Source: Oribacterium sp. P6A1
Lineage (GTDB): Bacteria > Bacillota > Clostridia > Lachnospirales > Lachnospiraceae
Length of the DNA stretch: 58,288 nucleotides
Assembly (NCBI RefSeq): GCF_000702885.1
Contig: NZ_JNKO01000018.1
Coordinates: forward strand, 1-58,288
Direction: 5' to 3'
The notes beneath the pieces are model-generated. The model made no database searches and was not told the origin of the DNA. It worked only from the letters and a program-made list of their open reading frames with translations. Shown piece by piece: positions 16,060-25,883 of the stretch; within the stretch, counting starts at the first letter, position 1; each line of letters opens with the position of its first letter. The translations under genes and the position numbers were made by a program.

Positions 16060-18555
16060 TTACATCCCAATGAGATCAAAATCCTCAAAAGAAACTTTAA
16101 GATTATAATCCTCTTTCGGATTCTCATACTTCACTTCCACGCTTCTCTTGGTCTGACTGTAGTACCAGCCCTCTGCAACCTTTTCGAACTGATGACGGTT
16201 CAGGAAGTGCTTAAGCTTCCTTCCGGAAAGGCTTACCCAGTACGGGCTTCTCTCCTTCTTTACCATCTCAACCTTCACAGTACGGATGCTGTCCTCATAA
16301 TCCCCTTCCCGTGAGAAACTTAGATCCACAACACTGTTGCCCTTCATGGAAATCTTTGTTGTAAGGTACTGTCCCTCCTTATAGGCATTGGACACACCGT
16401 CATCCTCGTACATGCAGTACTCTCTGTCTTCCCCGGGAACAACCGTGAGAAGAAGATCTGTGACCTTGTCCTTCTCCATGCTCATAAGCTGGTTCTCAGC
16501 CTTCGGCACGATGGCACCCTCTCTAAGGAACATAGGAATGGATGACATATCAACAGGAATCTCTATGGTCTGACCGCCCTCGTAGCAACGGAAGTTGTCA
16601 TTCCAGTCATACCAGCGGTTTCCGGCAGGAAGATAGACACGGCGGGTGGATGCGCCCTTTTCCAAAACATTGGCAACCAGGATATCCCTTCCGAAGAGGA
16701 AATCAAAACTGTTCTCATATACCTCAGGATCATTTTGGTACTCATATACAAGAGCTCTCATCACAGGAGCACCTGTCAATGTTGCTTCCTTCTCAAGTGA
16801 GTAGAGGTACGGAGCAAAACGGTAACGGAGCAGTATGGCATCTCTTACGAGATCAGTTGAATTATGGAACATCCATGGCTCGGTTACAGTGTTGTCATTG
16901 GATGCAGAGTGAATGGAGAATCTTGCCTGGAAAATTCCCTGCTGTACCCAGCGGACGAAAAGCTCTTCCTCAGGTGCAGGTCCTGCAAATCCTCCTATAT
17001 CCGCACCCTCATTCGGCTGACCGCTTAAACCCATACCTGTAATGATAGGGATGTTGTACTTCAGTGTCTGCCAGCTTGTGTAGTTATCCCCGCACCAGGT
17101 CTGGGCATAATGCTGAATTCCTGCGCTTCCCGAACGGCATACTGAATAGGGACGGGCTGATGGATCATTTTCACGCACCGCATCGTTTGAAAGCTTGCAC
17201 ATAAGGGTGCTCATGATTGGCTTAAGCTGTCCGATGGTGCCGCCCTTTCCGTCGAAGTCAACGATATCATCCTTGTCCATGAGGCTGTCATACTCGCAGT
17301 TATCATTCCAGATGGAATTTGTTCCAACCTCGATGAGAGCTTCCTTCATATATTTCTTCCAAAGCTCTCTTGCAGAAGGCTTAGTGTAATCCCAAAAGGC
17401 ACCTTCGCCTCCCCACCACATGCCGATGGCGGTCTTTTTCGGGTCCTTTGAATCCTTAACGAAAACATCACCCTTCTCGAACTCCTCGAAATAAGGATGC
17501 ATGAGGAGTATGCCAGGCTTTATATTCGGAACATTCTGAGCGCCCTTTTCATTCATTGCCTTGAAATAAGCTTTGGGGTCCTTGAATCTTTCCCTGTTCC
17601 AGGTGAACACACAGCGCTTATTCTGATAGCTTGTGTAGCCTGATGAAAGATGGAATCCGTCGATAGGGAAGCCCTCCTCATGTACAGTATCGATAAAATC
17701 GAGAACCGCATCATCACTGTCCTTCTCAAGCTCCGGATAGTACATGGAGGAACCCTGATAACCCATGGCACGCTTAGGAAGAAGTGCCGGCCGGCCGGTA
17801 AGCTCTGTATACTGGTCTACAACCTTTTTTATGGTGCCTCCCGCAAGAAGGAACATATCTATATCCCCTCCGTCTGCCTGCCAGTAAGCATATCTCGGCC
17901 AGTAATTGGACTTCTCGCAGCCCATGTTGAAAACAGACTCATAGAAATTATGGAAGAACACTCCCACTGCCTTCTTTGTTTCTCTGTCAAGACGGATGAA
18001 AAACGGAATGTGCTTGTAAAGGGTATCCATCTTCTCCGCATCATATCCCATGGCATCCGTTGCACGCTGACGAAGGAAGGTCTTGTTTTTGTTAATGCCT
18101 CCCACCTTCTCACCAAAACCATAGAAGCAGTCATCCTCCTTCATACGGAAGTAGTTAGTGATACGGCGATTCGAATCCAGTGTAAAAGGACTAAGCTTTT
18201 CTGTGCTGTAAAGCACTGCTCCGTCAGAATCCTTCACCGAAATGGTAATGGGGGCTTTTCCTATATGTAAGCTGAGCTTTCCTGTCTCAAAAAGAAGCTC
18301 TTCATCAGTCTCAGTGAATTCCGGCTCCACCGGCTCCACTCTCTTTCTTTCTCCTTCAAATAAAGGATCCAGACGATCCTCCCAGGCTGTCTTCATCAGT
18401 ACATAAGACTCCTCGGGAAACTCCCCGGAAAAAGATGCTCTTAACCTGATAAGGTCATCACTCAGGAAATACAGCTTGATGTCAGCATTATCCGTATGGA
18501 TCAGATAAGCTCCGTTAATTTTTTCTATATTTTTAACTTTTGAACAGATTTCCAT
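16060..18555 (-). CDS. GH31 alpha-glycosidase (second copy)
   Basis: An 831-residue GH31 enzyme, a paralogue of the 13264 gene. ATG 18555 (MEICSK) has an AGAGGA site at 6 bases. The nucleophile is Asp418 in 'SIWNDNCEYDS' and the acid/base is Asp490 in 'WCGDNYTSW'. Conserved sugar-site segments include 'GFHLSSGYTSYQ', 'MWWGGEGAFWDY' and 'GADIGGFAGPAPEEELFVRW'. There is no signal peptide. It lies 178 bases downstream of dctM on the same strand, probably in the same transcript. Two closely related GH31 enzymes next to one transporter suggest two linkages or chain lengths of one imported oligosaccharide. Specificity cannot be fixed by sequence alone. Confidence 0.9.
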   Translation of the reverse strand: MEICSKVKNIEKINGAYLIHTDNADIKLYFLSDDLIRLRASFSGEFPEESYVLMKTAWEDRLDPLFEGERKRVEPVEPEFTETDEELLFETGKLSLHIGKAPITISVKDSDGAVLYSTEKLSPFTLDSNRRITNYFRMKEDDCFYGFGEKVGGINKNKTFLRQRATDAMGYDAEKMDTLYKHIPFFIRLDRETKKAVGVFFHNFYESVFNMGCEKSNYWPRYAYWQADGGDIDMFLLAGGTIKKVVDQYTELTGRPALLPKRAMGYQGSSMYYPELEKDSDDAVLDFIDTVHEEGFPIDGFHLSSGYTSYQNKRCVFTWNRERFKDPKAYFKAMNEKGAQNVPNIKPGILLMHPYFEEFEKGDVFVKDSKDPKKTAIGMWWGGEGAFWDYTKPSARELWKKYMKEALIEVGTNSIWNDNCEYDSLMDKDDIVDFDGKGGTIGQLKPIMSTLMCKLSNDAVRENDPSARPYSVCRSGSAGIQHYAQTWCGDNYTSWQTLKYNIPIITGMGLSGQPNEGADIGGFAGPAPEEELFVRWVQQGIFQARFSIHSASNDNTVTEPWMFHNSTDLVRDAILLRYRFAPYLYSLEKEATLTGAPVMRALVYEYQNDPEVYENSFDFLFGRDILVANVLEKGASTRRVYLPAGNRWYDWNDNFRCYEGGQTIEIPVDMSSIPMFLREGAIVPKAENQLMSMEKDKVTDLLLTVVPGEDREYCMYEDDGVSNAYKEGQYLTTKISMKGNSVVDLSFSREGDYEDSIRTVKVEMVKKERSPYWVSLSGRKLKHFLNRHQFEKVAEGWYYSQTKRSVEVKYENPKEDYNLKVSFEDFDLIGM

Positions 18556-18733
18556 AACTTTCCTCTCAAATTTGGGTATAAAAATACAGCCTGCACTTCT
18601 CTGGTCTATCGACATCGTAAATGCAGGCTGTGCTCAAAATCTGAATTATCCTGCACTTTACCCCTTCATGACACATCGCTGTGTCAGAATTCAGATACCG
18701 GCAAAATAAGAACTCACAGCTTGATAATGCTTC

Positions 18734-20053
18734 TTACCACCAGAAGCTCGGTACAAGTCCGCAGAGATAAGGTATGAGCATAGTGAATATAGGCATAAAT
18801 GTTACGAGAAGCAGCGCAACAACCATGGCTGCGAACATCTTTACGATATACTTTGTTACACCTTCTATACCTACCTTGGCGATTCCGCATCCTACGAAGA
18901 GGCAGGAACCTACAGGAGGAGTTACAGAACCTATACCCATGTTCATAATGAGCATGACACCGAAATGTACATCACTCATTCCGACGCTTCTTGCAATAGG
19001 AAGGAAGATCGGTGTGAAAATCAGAACCGCAGGAGTGAGGTCCAGGAACATTCCCATGATAAGGAGGAAGAGGTTCATGATGAACAGGATCACATAGCGG
19101 TTGTTGGAAATGCTCATGAGTCCGGCGCTTATGGCTGCAGGAATTCCTGTATAAGACATTACGTAGGACATGATGGAGCTGGATGCGATCAGGAAGAGTA
19201 TGGTGGAGGAACTTACCATAGTGTCAGCAAGGAGCTCATAGAATTCCTTGGCATGAAGCTCTTTATAAACTATTCCCAGAACTCCGCAGTAGAGGCAAAG
19301 CACAACTCCGGCCTCTGTTGCTGTGAAGAATCCGGCGAGGATTCCACCCATAACGATGATAACCGCAAGAAGTGAAGGAATAGCATCAAAAGCAACCTTC
19401 CATGGAGACTCGGTCTCAACAATTGTTGAAGTCTTGTATCCCATTTTCTTTGCCATGATGATAGCGATACCTGCTACGAATACACCAAGCATGATACCCG
19501 GTATATAACCGCCCATGAAAAGAGCTGCTACGGAAACACCGCCGGCTGTGATGGAATAAAGGATCAGCGGTCCTGATGGAGGAATAAGGATTCCTGTAGG
19601 AGCTGAACAGATATTAACTGCTGCTGAGTAGTTAGGATCATATCCTTCGTCCTTCTCAAGAGGTCCCATGATGGAACCCATAGCTGATGCTGCCGCAACT
19701 GATGATCCTGAAACAGCACCGAAGAACATGTTTGCAAGAACGTTTGTAGCTGCAAGGTATCCCGGAACCTTTCCAACGAAGAGACGGGCAAAACGAACGA
19801 GACGCTTTGCGATACCGCCCTTGTTCATGATATTGCCGCCCAATGAGAAGAAAGGAAGGGCCAGAAGTGAGAATGAATCCACTCCGGAAAAGCATCTCTG
19901 TGCCGCTGTAAGACTGAAGATGGAAAAATCCATCCCGCTTGCAAGAGCTGTTATGATAGACGCAATTCCGATGCCTGCAGAGATGGGAACACCTCCGAGA
20001 AGCATCACGAAGAAAGAACCAAACAGAAGAACTGTTGCCTGTATAACGCCCAT
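18734..20053 (-). CDS. dctM: TRAP transporter large permease (DctM)
   Basis: A 439-residue membrane protein with about 12 hydrophobic segments, the Na+-driven permease of a TRAP system. Typical DctM/SiaM motifs are present: 'NMFFGAVSGSSVAAASAMG', 'GILIPPSGPLILYSI' and 'MNMGIGSVTPPVGSCLFVGC'. Its ATG shares one base with the dctQ stop (TAATG), which indicates translational coupling. The permease works with the binding protein at 20656 and the small subunit at 20053. It is the first of two TRAP systems in the window. Confidence 0.95.
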   Translation of the reverse strand: MGVIQATVLLFGSFFVMLLGGVPISAGIGIASIITALASGMDFSIFSLTAAQRCFSGVDSFSLLALPFFSLGGNIMNKGGIAKRLVRFARLFVGKVPGYLAATNVLANMFFGAVSGSSVAAASAMGSIMGPLEKDEGYDPNYSAAVNICSAPTGILIPPSGPLILYSITAGGVSVAALFMGGYIPGIMLGVFVAGIAIIMAKKMGYKTSTIVETESPWKVAFDAIPSLLAVIIVMGGILAGFFTATEAGVVLCLYCGVLGIVYKELHAKEFYELLADTMVSSSTILFLIASSSIMSYVMSYTGIPAAISAGLMSISNNRYVILFIMNLFLLIMGMFLDLTPAVLIFTPIFLPIARSVGMSDVHFGVMLIMNMGIGSVTPPVGSCLFVGCGIAKVGIEGVTKYIVKMFAAMVVALLLVTFMPIFTMLIPYLCGLVPSFWW

Positions 20054-20559
20054 TATTCCTGTCCTCCATTCTTTTTATTCTTCTTCATAAAAATCTGCGC
20101 ATACTTTAGTACTCTTGCGATGATGATAAATACACCTGACAATGGCAGGATTGCATACAATGTCTTAAAGGGGATACGCATTACCGAAGAATAGTTGGTA
20201 GCATTACCCTGAAGCTTTGCTCCGCCCATAACGAAAACATATACTACGAAGAAAATGATAGCTGCCTCGATAAAGATATTGAGAACAAGCTTGAAACCGC
20301 CATTTGCCTTCTTGGTCACCAGATCCAGTGCCAGATGCTGGTCCTTATAAAAGCAGTAAGCAGAACCGATAAATGAAGCCCAGATGAGAAGATATCTCAG
20401 GAGCTCATCTGTAAAGGTAGATGGATCTTTCAGAACCCATCTAGTGAAGATCTGCCATGTTCCGAAGACAAGCAGGCCGAACATGGCCGCTGCCATGAGA
20501 AAACGCATGACAAGTGTAAGATATTTATCTATTTTTTCCAAAATGATCCATCCTTCCAA
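20053..20559 (-). CDS. dctQ: TRAP transporter small permease (DctQ)
   Basis: A 168-residue protein with four hydrophobic segments. The DctQ signature region is 'FTDELLRYLLIWASFIGSAYCF'. It partners with DctM. It lies between the binding protein gene (97 bases upstream) and dctM (1-base overlap). The dctP-dctQ gap contains GC-rich short hairpins (20565-20620), which could give higher dctP than permease expression. Confidence 0.93.
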   Translation of the reverse strand: MEGWIILEKIDKYLTLVMRFLMAAAMFGLLVFGTWQIFTRWVLKDPSTFTDELLRYLLIWASFIGSAYCFYKDQHLALDLVTKKANGGFKLVLNIFIEAAIIFFVVYVFVMGGAKLQGNATNYSSVMRIPFKTLYAILPLSGVFIIIARVLKYAQIFMKKNKKNGGQE

Positions 20560-20655
20560 CTGCCGGACCCCGGCCGGAAGCTTTTTCAGCCCCCGGGCGG
20601 AACCCCGTACCTCATGTACTCACAGTACTGATCAGTCTATGATTTGTATTAATGA

Positions 20656-21705
20656 TTACTTCTGAGCAGCCTGAATCTTCTCGCAAAGAGCGTATGTATC
20701 AGGCTCATCCTTCTGAAGCTTCTCATAGATAGGCTTTACTGCCTCCTGGAATGCAGGGATGTCAACATCCTCAACGAAAGTAACGCCCTTGCCCTTAACA
20801 TCATTGATTACCTGATCCTCAAACTCCTTCCATGCCTGCTTGTAGTTTGAAGACATCTCTGCTGCAGTCTCGTTGATGATCTGCTTCTGGTTGTCGCTCA
20901 TCTCGTTCCAAACCTTCTCTGAGATAACAACGATATCAGGAATCATGGTGTGCATGTCGTAGCTGTAAACCTTTGCAACGTCAGCGTGATCACGAAGAGC
21001 AGTAACATTGTTCTCTGCACCGTCGATAACGCCCTGCTGGATAGCTGTGTAAATGTCTCCGTAGCCCATAGCTGTTGCTGAACCGCCAAGTGCGTTCATC
21101 ATATCGATAGCCATCTGTGAATCCATGGTACGGATCTTAAGTCCCTTAAGATCTTCAGGCTTTCTGATCTCTTTGTCCTTTGTGTAGAAAGAACGTGCGC
21201 CGGAATCAAGCCATGTAAAGCCGCGGAATCCCTGATCAGCTGTTGCATCATATACTTCCTTCATGAGGTCCTGATTCTCAAGTACCTTGAAGTATGACTC
21301 CTTGTCATTGAAAAGATACGGAACTGAGAAAGCTGTATAAGCCTTAGAGAAATTTCCAAGTGTTGCTGCTGAAACCTTTGCCATGTCAAGAGCGCCGCCC
21401 TGGATCTGTGAAATCATATCTGTCTCTGAACCGAGAACACCGTTTGGAACTACCTCGATATTGATGGTTCCGTTTGACTTCTCCTTAACTGTATCGGCCC
21501 AGCCCTTAAGTGCTATATTAACTGCATGATCCTCAGCCATGTTGTGACCGAGCTTAATGTTGAAGGTCTTCTCTCCTGATGCCTCACCGCCGGCTGCTGC
21601 TTGTGTTGCTGTCTGTGATGCATTTGATCCTCCGCATCCTGTAAGTGCCATGCTTACTGTCATAAGGATCGCTCCTGCCAATGCTACAATTCTGTTCTTT
21701 TTCAT
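20656..21705 (-). CDS. dctP: TRAP solute-binding lipoprotein (DctP)
   Basis: A 349-residue binding protein. ATG 21705 has GGAGG at 5 bases. The signal peptide ends in the lipobox LTGC (Cys about 24), so it is membrane-anchored. The DctP fold motifs are 'IKLGHNMAEDHAVNIALKGWADTV', 'EVVPNGVLGSETDMISQIQGGALDM' and 'DLKGLKIRTMDSQM'. The Arg of 'KIRT' (here in LKIRTMD) normally binds a substrate carboxylate, so the solute should be an acid. The GH31 pair downstream suggests a glycosylated acid. It is the first gene of the TRAP operon. Confidence 0.93.
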   Translation of the reverse strand: MKKNRIVALAGAILMTVSMALTGCGGSNASQTATQAAAGGEASGEKTFNIKLGHNMAEDHAVNIALKGWADTVKEKSNGTINIEVVPNGVLGSETDMISQIQGGALDMAKVSAATLGNFSKAYTAFSVPYLFNDKESYFKVLENQDLMKEVYDATADQGFRGFTWLDSGARSFYTKDKEIRKPEDLKGLKIRTMDSQMAIDMMNALGGSATAMGYGDIYTAIQQGVIDGAENNVTALRDHADVAKVYSYDMHTMIPDIVVISEKVWNEMSDNQKQIINETAAEMSSNYKQAWKEFEDQVINDVKGKGVTFVEDVDIPAFQEAVKPIYEKLQKDEPDTYALCEKIQAAQK

Positions 21706-21793
21706 CTTACCCTCCAAATGATAACGTGAATGTCATTTTGCGGGACACCCACAATTCTTTACATCCCGTACAGTTTCGTACAGAACCCTCTTA

Positions 21794-22372
21794 TCAAGAG
21801 ATTTTTTCAACATGCCTGTCGCGGATCATATCCAGCAGGTCTCGTAGATTCATGCTGAGCATGCTTCTGCTTTGTTTCCATTCTTTGCCAGTTTTTTCAG
21901 AAAGAAAATCTACAAATCTCTGCTGTTTTTCCTGAGTCCAGATTCCTCTCGGAACCATGACTGCATTCTGACGGCTTTCGAAAAGGTAGAAACATCTCTT
22001 ATCAACAAGCATCCGGTCTATCTTTTCATAAGGAATGTTCATTCCTGTCTGATCGATAAGCACCGCATCACCGGTAAACCGGTATCGTACAAGGCTTGTC
22101 TGCCCCTTTCTGGACTCAATGACCTGTTCAGCCCTCATCCTTCCGGGGAAATCGGTACTGACCATAAACCAGCACCCTATCAGCATAAGTACGCCTCTTA
22201 CTGCAGTGCTCTTCACCAGGAAAAAAGCCGCCAGAAGTAAAAGCAATCCAAGACCTGCCCTGAAAAGAATCTTCAAACGTTCATAGCTGTAATATTCAGC
22301 CTGAAACATCCATCTGATAGCATCATCGTTAAATACGGTTTCTGCTTCAAAATATACAGAGGATTTTTTCAT
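21794..22372 (-). CDS. YcxB-like membrane protein
   Basis: A 192-residue protein from ATG 22372 (MKKSSVYFEAE), with GGGAG at 9 bases. It has two adjacent hydrophobic segments (about residues 33-72: 'AGLGLLLLLAAFFLV', 'GVLMLIGCWFMV'), followed by a soluble beta domain ('GDAVLIDQTGMNIPYEKIDRMLVDKRCFYLF', then 'VMVPRGIWTQEKQQRFVDFL'). That is the YcxB architecture. It is on the same strand just upstream of dctP and divergent from the AraC gene. A second YcxB-like gene sits in the same relation to the other TRAP operon (40145), which suggests a linked role. Confidence 0.7.
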   Translation of the reverse strand: MKKSSVYFEAETVFNDDAIRWMFQAEYYSYERLKILFRAGLGLLLLLAAFFLVKSTAVRGVLMLIGCWFMVSTDFPGRMRAEQVIESRKGQTSLVRYRFTGDAVLIDQTGMNIPYEKIDRMLVDKRCFYLFESRQNAVMVPRGIWTQEKQQRFVDFLSEKTGKEWKQSRSMLSMNLRDLLDMIRDRHVEKIS

Positions 22373-22545
22373 ACGCTTCTCTCCCTTCGTGAATTTGCTG
22401 TGATTTTGACTTTTCCAAACTTTTCGTTTGTTCATATTTGCCCCAATTCTATCATCAAGTTTATTTTTTCGTATATTCGTATGTGACAGGTATATTGCAA
22501 AATGTGATATGGGCTGTTATTATTTTCACCAGTGAAAATACAACA

Positions 22546-22572
22546 GGCGGACGCATGTGATAAGCGTCCGCC
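22546..22572. promoter_or_regulatory. hairpin in the YcxB/AraC divergent region
   Basis: Arms GGCGGACGC (22546-22554) and GCGTCCGCC (22564-22572) form a 9-bp GC-rich stem followed only by TTTAAGG. It lies between two divergent genes and near their likely promoters. It may be an operator, a leader attenuator or a weak terminator. Confidence 0.4.
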
Positions 22573-22639
22573 TTTAAGGATAAATTTTAAGATACAGGCA
22601 TCCCGATGAGTCCCTGCTCCCGGGTACAGAGGAAACATC

Positions 22640-23530
22640 ATGTCATTACACCACAAAGTCAACCATATTACGGATTCTCACCTTACAAAGGGCGAAGCCA
22701 CGCAAAAGCTGCCTATTCCCATAGTCATAACATGGTATACAAACCGTACCAATGTGCAGTCAGTGGTACACTCTCATCCATATTACGAGCTGATACTTCC
22801 TCTGTACGGCGGAGTAATGTATTCCGTGAACGGAAGCCTGATCCATCTTAACGAAGGAGAGCTTATAGTACTTCCGGCGGATATCTATCACTATGGAAAA
22901 TATGATATTTCCACTGATGTATCCGATCGTCTTCTCGCCCAGATCGATCAGTCTTTCTGGGATAATGTTTCTTCAGCGGAACCTTTTCATGAGCTTTGCA
23001 GACTCCAGGTGCCTCTTGTATTCAGTACCTCGGACGTTGCCGCATGGGAGATACGCTCATTTTTCGAGCAGATGGACCTCAGCAGAAATATCAAAGATCC
23101 CGACAGCCGGCTCTTGCTCTGCAGCAACATGCTTCGTACTCTTTTCATATATATGACCGAGAGTCTTCATGAACAGCATGCGCCGGAACTGGCCAAAAAC
23201 CAGCTTGTGGAACAGGCCGTATCCTACATACGGGAGCATTTTACCGATCCCGAGCTTACGGTTTACGACATTGCTGAAGATACCTTCTCAAGCAGAGAAC
23301 ATCTTTCCAGACTCTTCAAGCGCTATACCATGAAGAGCATTCATTCCTATATCACCGAGCTTCGTATGCAGCACTTCCACCAGCTCCTCCGGGAAGGAAA
23401 AAGCATCATGGATTCCTGTACCTACAGTGGTTTCTCCGACTACTCAAGTTTCACCAGAAGCTTTAAAAAAATGCACAACATGAGCCCGACACAGTACCTA
23501 AAGTCTCTGGAGGGGGCTAAGGAAAAATAA
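22640..23530 (+). CDS. AraC-family transcriptional regulator
   Basis: A 296-residue regulator. The N-terminal cupin domain is 'HSHPYYELILPLYGGVMYSVNGSLIHLNEGELIVLPADIYH', a sugar-sensing beta-barrel. The C-terminal double HTH begins near residue 195 ('VSYIREHFTDPELTVYDIAEDTFSSREHLSRLFKRYTMKSIHSYI') and ends with 'YSGFSDYSSFTRSFKKMHNMSPTQYLKSL'. It is divergent from the YcxB/TRAP/GH31 block, so it is the likely activator of that block. The ATG at 22640 has a GAGG site at 7-8 bases. Confidence 0.88.
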   Translation: MSLHHKVNHITDSHLTKGEATQKLPIPIVITWYTNRTNVQSVVHSHPYYELILPLYGGVMYSVNGSLIHLNEGELIVLPADIYHYGKYDISTDVSDRLLAQIDQSFWDNVSSAEPFHELCRLQVPLVFSTSDVAAWEIRSFFEQMDLSRNIKDPDSRLLLCSNMLRTLFIYMTESLHEQHAPELAKNQLVEQAVSYIREHFTDPELTVYDIAEDTFSSREHLSRLFKRYTMKSIHSYITELRMQHFHQLLREGKSIMDSCTYSGFSDYSSFTRSFKKMHNMSPTQYLKSLEGAKEK

Positions 23531-23665
23531 TAGTGTTCCGCTTGATACGGAAGAAAAAAGCCGGATAAACCTTCAGACTTACGCCTTCAATGAAGAGGGT
23601 TAAGTAATCATTGACTGATAATTGATACAAAGCAACTATGATAAATTTAACATAATCTATTACAG

Positions 23666-23712
23666 AAAAGGTGCTGTCGCCTGGATCAACAATCTAAGCG
23701 ACAGCACCTTTT
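23666..23712. terminator. bidirectional terminator between araC-type gene and cstA
   Basis: The 15-base arms AAAAGGTGCTGTCGC and GCGACAGCACCTTTT (23666-23680 and 23698-23712) are perfect, with a 17-base loop. A and T runs occur at both ends. It sits between converging genes and can serve both. Confidence 0.85.
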
Positions 23713-23771
23713 ATAATGATATTCGGTTTTGAATCCTAATTCTGTGGTTAAAATTGCACTTGGGAATTTAA

Positions 23772-25502
23772 TTATGCCGCAGTTGTGGCTGTATCATTTT
23801 TAACCTCTGCCTTTGTCGCAAGTAGCTTTTTGATACATGTTACTGCTACAAGAACACCAAGAACGATAAGGAATGCTGCAACTATGAGCTGTAATCCGTT
23901 TACGAGGAAGGTGCCTGTACCTGCTGAAAGCGCCTTGACATTTCCGATGATGTTAAGAATGATAGCCGAGAAGGTCACTGTAAGCATTATTCCCATAGGA
24001 ACATAAAGCATCTTTCCATTTCGTCCTGTAGCCTTCAGGAATACTGCAATACCGATGAGTACGAGAGCTGCAAGCATCTGGTTTGCAGATCCGAAAAGTG
24101 CCCAGACATTGGCATATCCACCGAGACAAAGGAGATATCCGAAGAAAAGTGTGATGGTGGTTGCAAAATACTGGTTGAGGCAAAGCTTCTGCCATGCAGG
24201 GATCTTTGACTTGTCTGTTTCGTCACTTGCAAAAAGCTCCTGGAATGACATCCTTCCGATTCTTGCAACTGAATCAAGGGATGTAAGCGCAAGGGCTGAT
24301 ACACACATGGTCATGAAAACATTGGCAATGCTGTTTGGAACTCCGAAGGTTGAAAGGAATCCGGCAACACCCTGTGAAAAGATCTGGAAGGGTGTGAGGT
24401 CTGCAGGAACTGCACCGTTTACAGCTACGGCTCCGCAAACAAGAAGTGAGCAGACACCGAGAAGTGTTTCAACTACCATTGCTCCGTATCCGACACAAAG
24501 CATGTCCTTTTCATTCTTTACAGTCTTTGAAGATGTTCCTGAAGAAACAAGGCTGTGGAAACCTGAAACCGCTCCGCAGGCGATGGTAACAAACAGTGTC
24601 GGGAAAATGTAGCTCTGTGAACCGTTCGCTGTCGTGAGTACGAATCCGTTGAAAGCATTGAGCTTCATCTCAGGATGGGCTACAACAAGTCCGAGAACAG
24701 CTCCGATGATCATACCAAGAAGCATGAATGTAGTAAGGTAATCTCTCGGCTGCATGAGAAGCCACATAGGCATAACGGATGCCGCAAAGAGATATGCCAT
24801 GATAACGTAGTTCCACTGCGGTGCTGTAAGATACATCGGCATAGCCATTCCTACTGCGAACATAACTACAAGAAGTCCGATGGCTACTACAACTCTTACG
24901 CCTTCCTTCATGTTCTTGAAGTGTTTTTCAACAAGACCGAAGGCCATGGCTACGAAGATAAACAACATTGAAATGGTAGCAGCGGCAGCTCCGTTAAAAT
25001 TCTGAGCTGTAGTTCCGTCTGCAGCCTTTGTGAAGCCGTTAAATGTGCTTGATACCATGGATGTGAATGCTGCGATTACCAGCAATGTGAAAAGCCAGCA
25101 GAACAGTGAGAAGAATCTTCTTCCTGCTTTTCCGATGTACTTCTCGATAACCATGCCGATTGACTTTCCGTCATTTTTTACCGATGCATACATAGCACCG
25201 AAATCCTGAACAGCACCGAAAAAAACGCCGCCGAACAGAAGCCAGAGAAGACATGGCACCCATCCGAAGGCAGCCGCAAGAATCGGTCCCTGAACCGGTC
25301 CTGCTCCGGCAATTGATGAAAACTGATGTGCAAATACTGTCAGCTTTGAAGATGGCACGTAGTCCTCTCCATCCTCATACTTTGTGGCCGGTGTAATTGC
25401 TTTCTCATCGATGCCCCAGGTTTTTGCAAGGTATCTGCCGTAAAGGAGATATCCTCCCAGCAACGCAATACCTGCAACAAGTAAGATAACTAAACTATTC
25501 AT
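23772..25502 (-). CDS. cstA: CstA-family carbon starvation / peptide-pyruvate transporter
   Basis: A 576-residue membrane protein with about 15 hydrophobic segments, of the CstA/YjiY family. Members import pyruvate or peptides. Diagnostic segments are 'AHQFSSIAGAGPVQGPILAAAFGW', 'FGAVQDFGAMYASVKNDGKSIG' and 'AVSGFHSLVSSGTSSKTVKNE'. The ribosome site (GGGGAGGGG) is unusually G-rich. The promoter lies in 25503-25883, which also carries one of the repeat arrays. No neighbour shares its function. Confidence 0.92.
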   Translation of the reverse strand: MNSLVILLVAGIALLGGYLLYGRYLAKTWGIDEKAITPATKYEDGEDYVPSSKLTVFAHQFSSIAGAGPVQGPILAAAFGWVPCLLWLLFGGVFFGAVQDFGAMYASVKNDGKSIGMVIEKYIGKAGRRFFSLFCWLFTLLVIAAFTSMVSSTFNGFTKAADGTTAQNFNGAAAATISMLFIFVAMAFGLVEKHFKNMKEGVRVVVAIGLLVVMFAVGMAMPMYLTAPQWNYVIMAYLFAASVMPMWLLMQPRDYLTTFMLLGMIIGAVLGLVVAHPEMKLNAFNGFVLTTANGSQSYIFPTLFVTIACGAVSGFHSLVSSGTSSKTVKNEKDMLCVGYGAMVVETLLGVCSLLVCGAVAVNGAVPADLTPFQIFSQGVAGFLSTFGVPNSIANVFMTMCVSALALTSLDSVARIGRMSFQELFASDETDKSKIPAWQKLCLNQYFATTITLFFGYLLCLGGYANVWALFGSANQMLAALVLIGIAVFLKATGRNGKMLYVPMGIMLTVTFSAIILNIIGNVKALSAGTGTFLVNGLQLIVAAFLIVLGVLVAVTCIKKLLATKAEVKNDTATTAA

Positions 25503-25621
25503 TTCAGCCCCTCCCCTATAAAGAAACTTTGGTATTACCTATAGAGTAGCACCAAAGCGTCGAGCCATGACATACAGTTATGTTATCCGAGATATTATGT
25601 TTCATTATATCCATTTTGATA

Positions 25622-25883
25622 CTGTTGAGTGATCTTGAAATTTGAGTAAATTTACGTATGAATATCACATGCTTTTAAATAGTGAGTTTTTTTACGGTCA
25701 TTTTTATAATGCAAATATTTTTCGCCTTAAAATAAGGGAAATACGTAAAAAAATACCGTATGACCGGGAGTTTTTAATGCCACCCCCCGGCATACGGTAG
25801 TATATTTTCTCAAAGCAGCGTAAAATCACTCAACTTTAACGTAATATTACTCAACTTTTATTGCGTTCCGTATTTACACTCAA
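25622..25883. repeat. array A of the TTGAG(N4-7)TTTACGG motif
   Basis: Copies of a motif close to AAGTTGAGTGATTTTACGG occur here. TTGAG/GTGAG cores on the plus strand are at 25625, 25642 and 25682. CTCAA cores (minus orientation) are at 25829, 25850 and 25879, with a degenerate one at 25809. The motifs point inward from both sides toward a stem made by CCGTATG/CATACGG (25767-25798). Spacings of 17, 20, 21 and 29 bases suggest helical phasing. It lies in the cstA upstream region and reaches the stop of the hypothetical gene at 25884. It resembles array B at 28413-28632. Confidence 0.65.

Noticed and set aside
13264-18555. Sulfoquinovosidase identity of the GH31 enzymes
   Set aside because: They lack the recognisable sulfonate-binding pattern of YihQ-type enzymes around the nucleophile (WNDNCE here), so this was not assigned.
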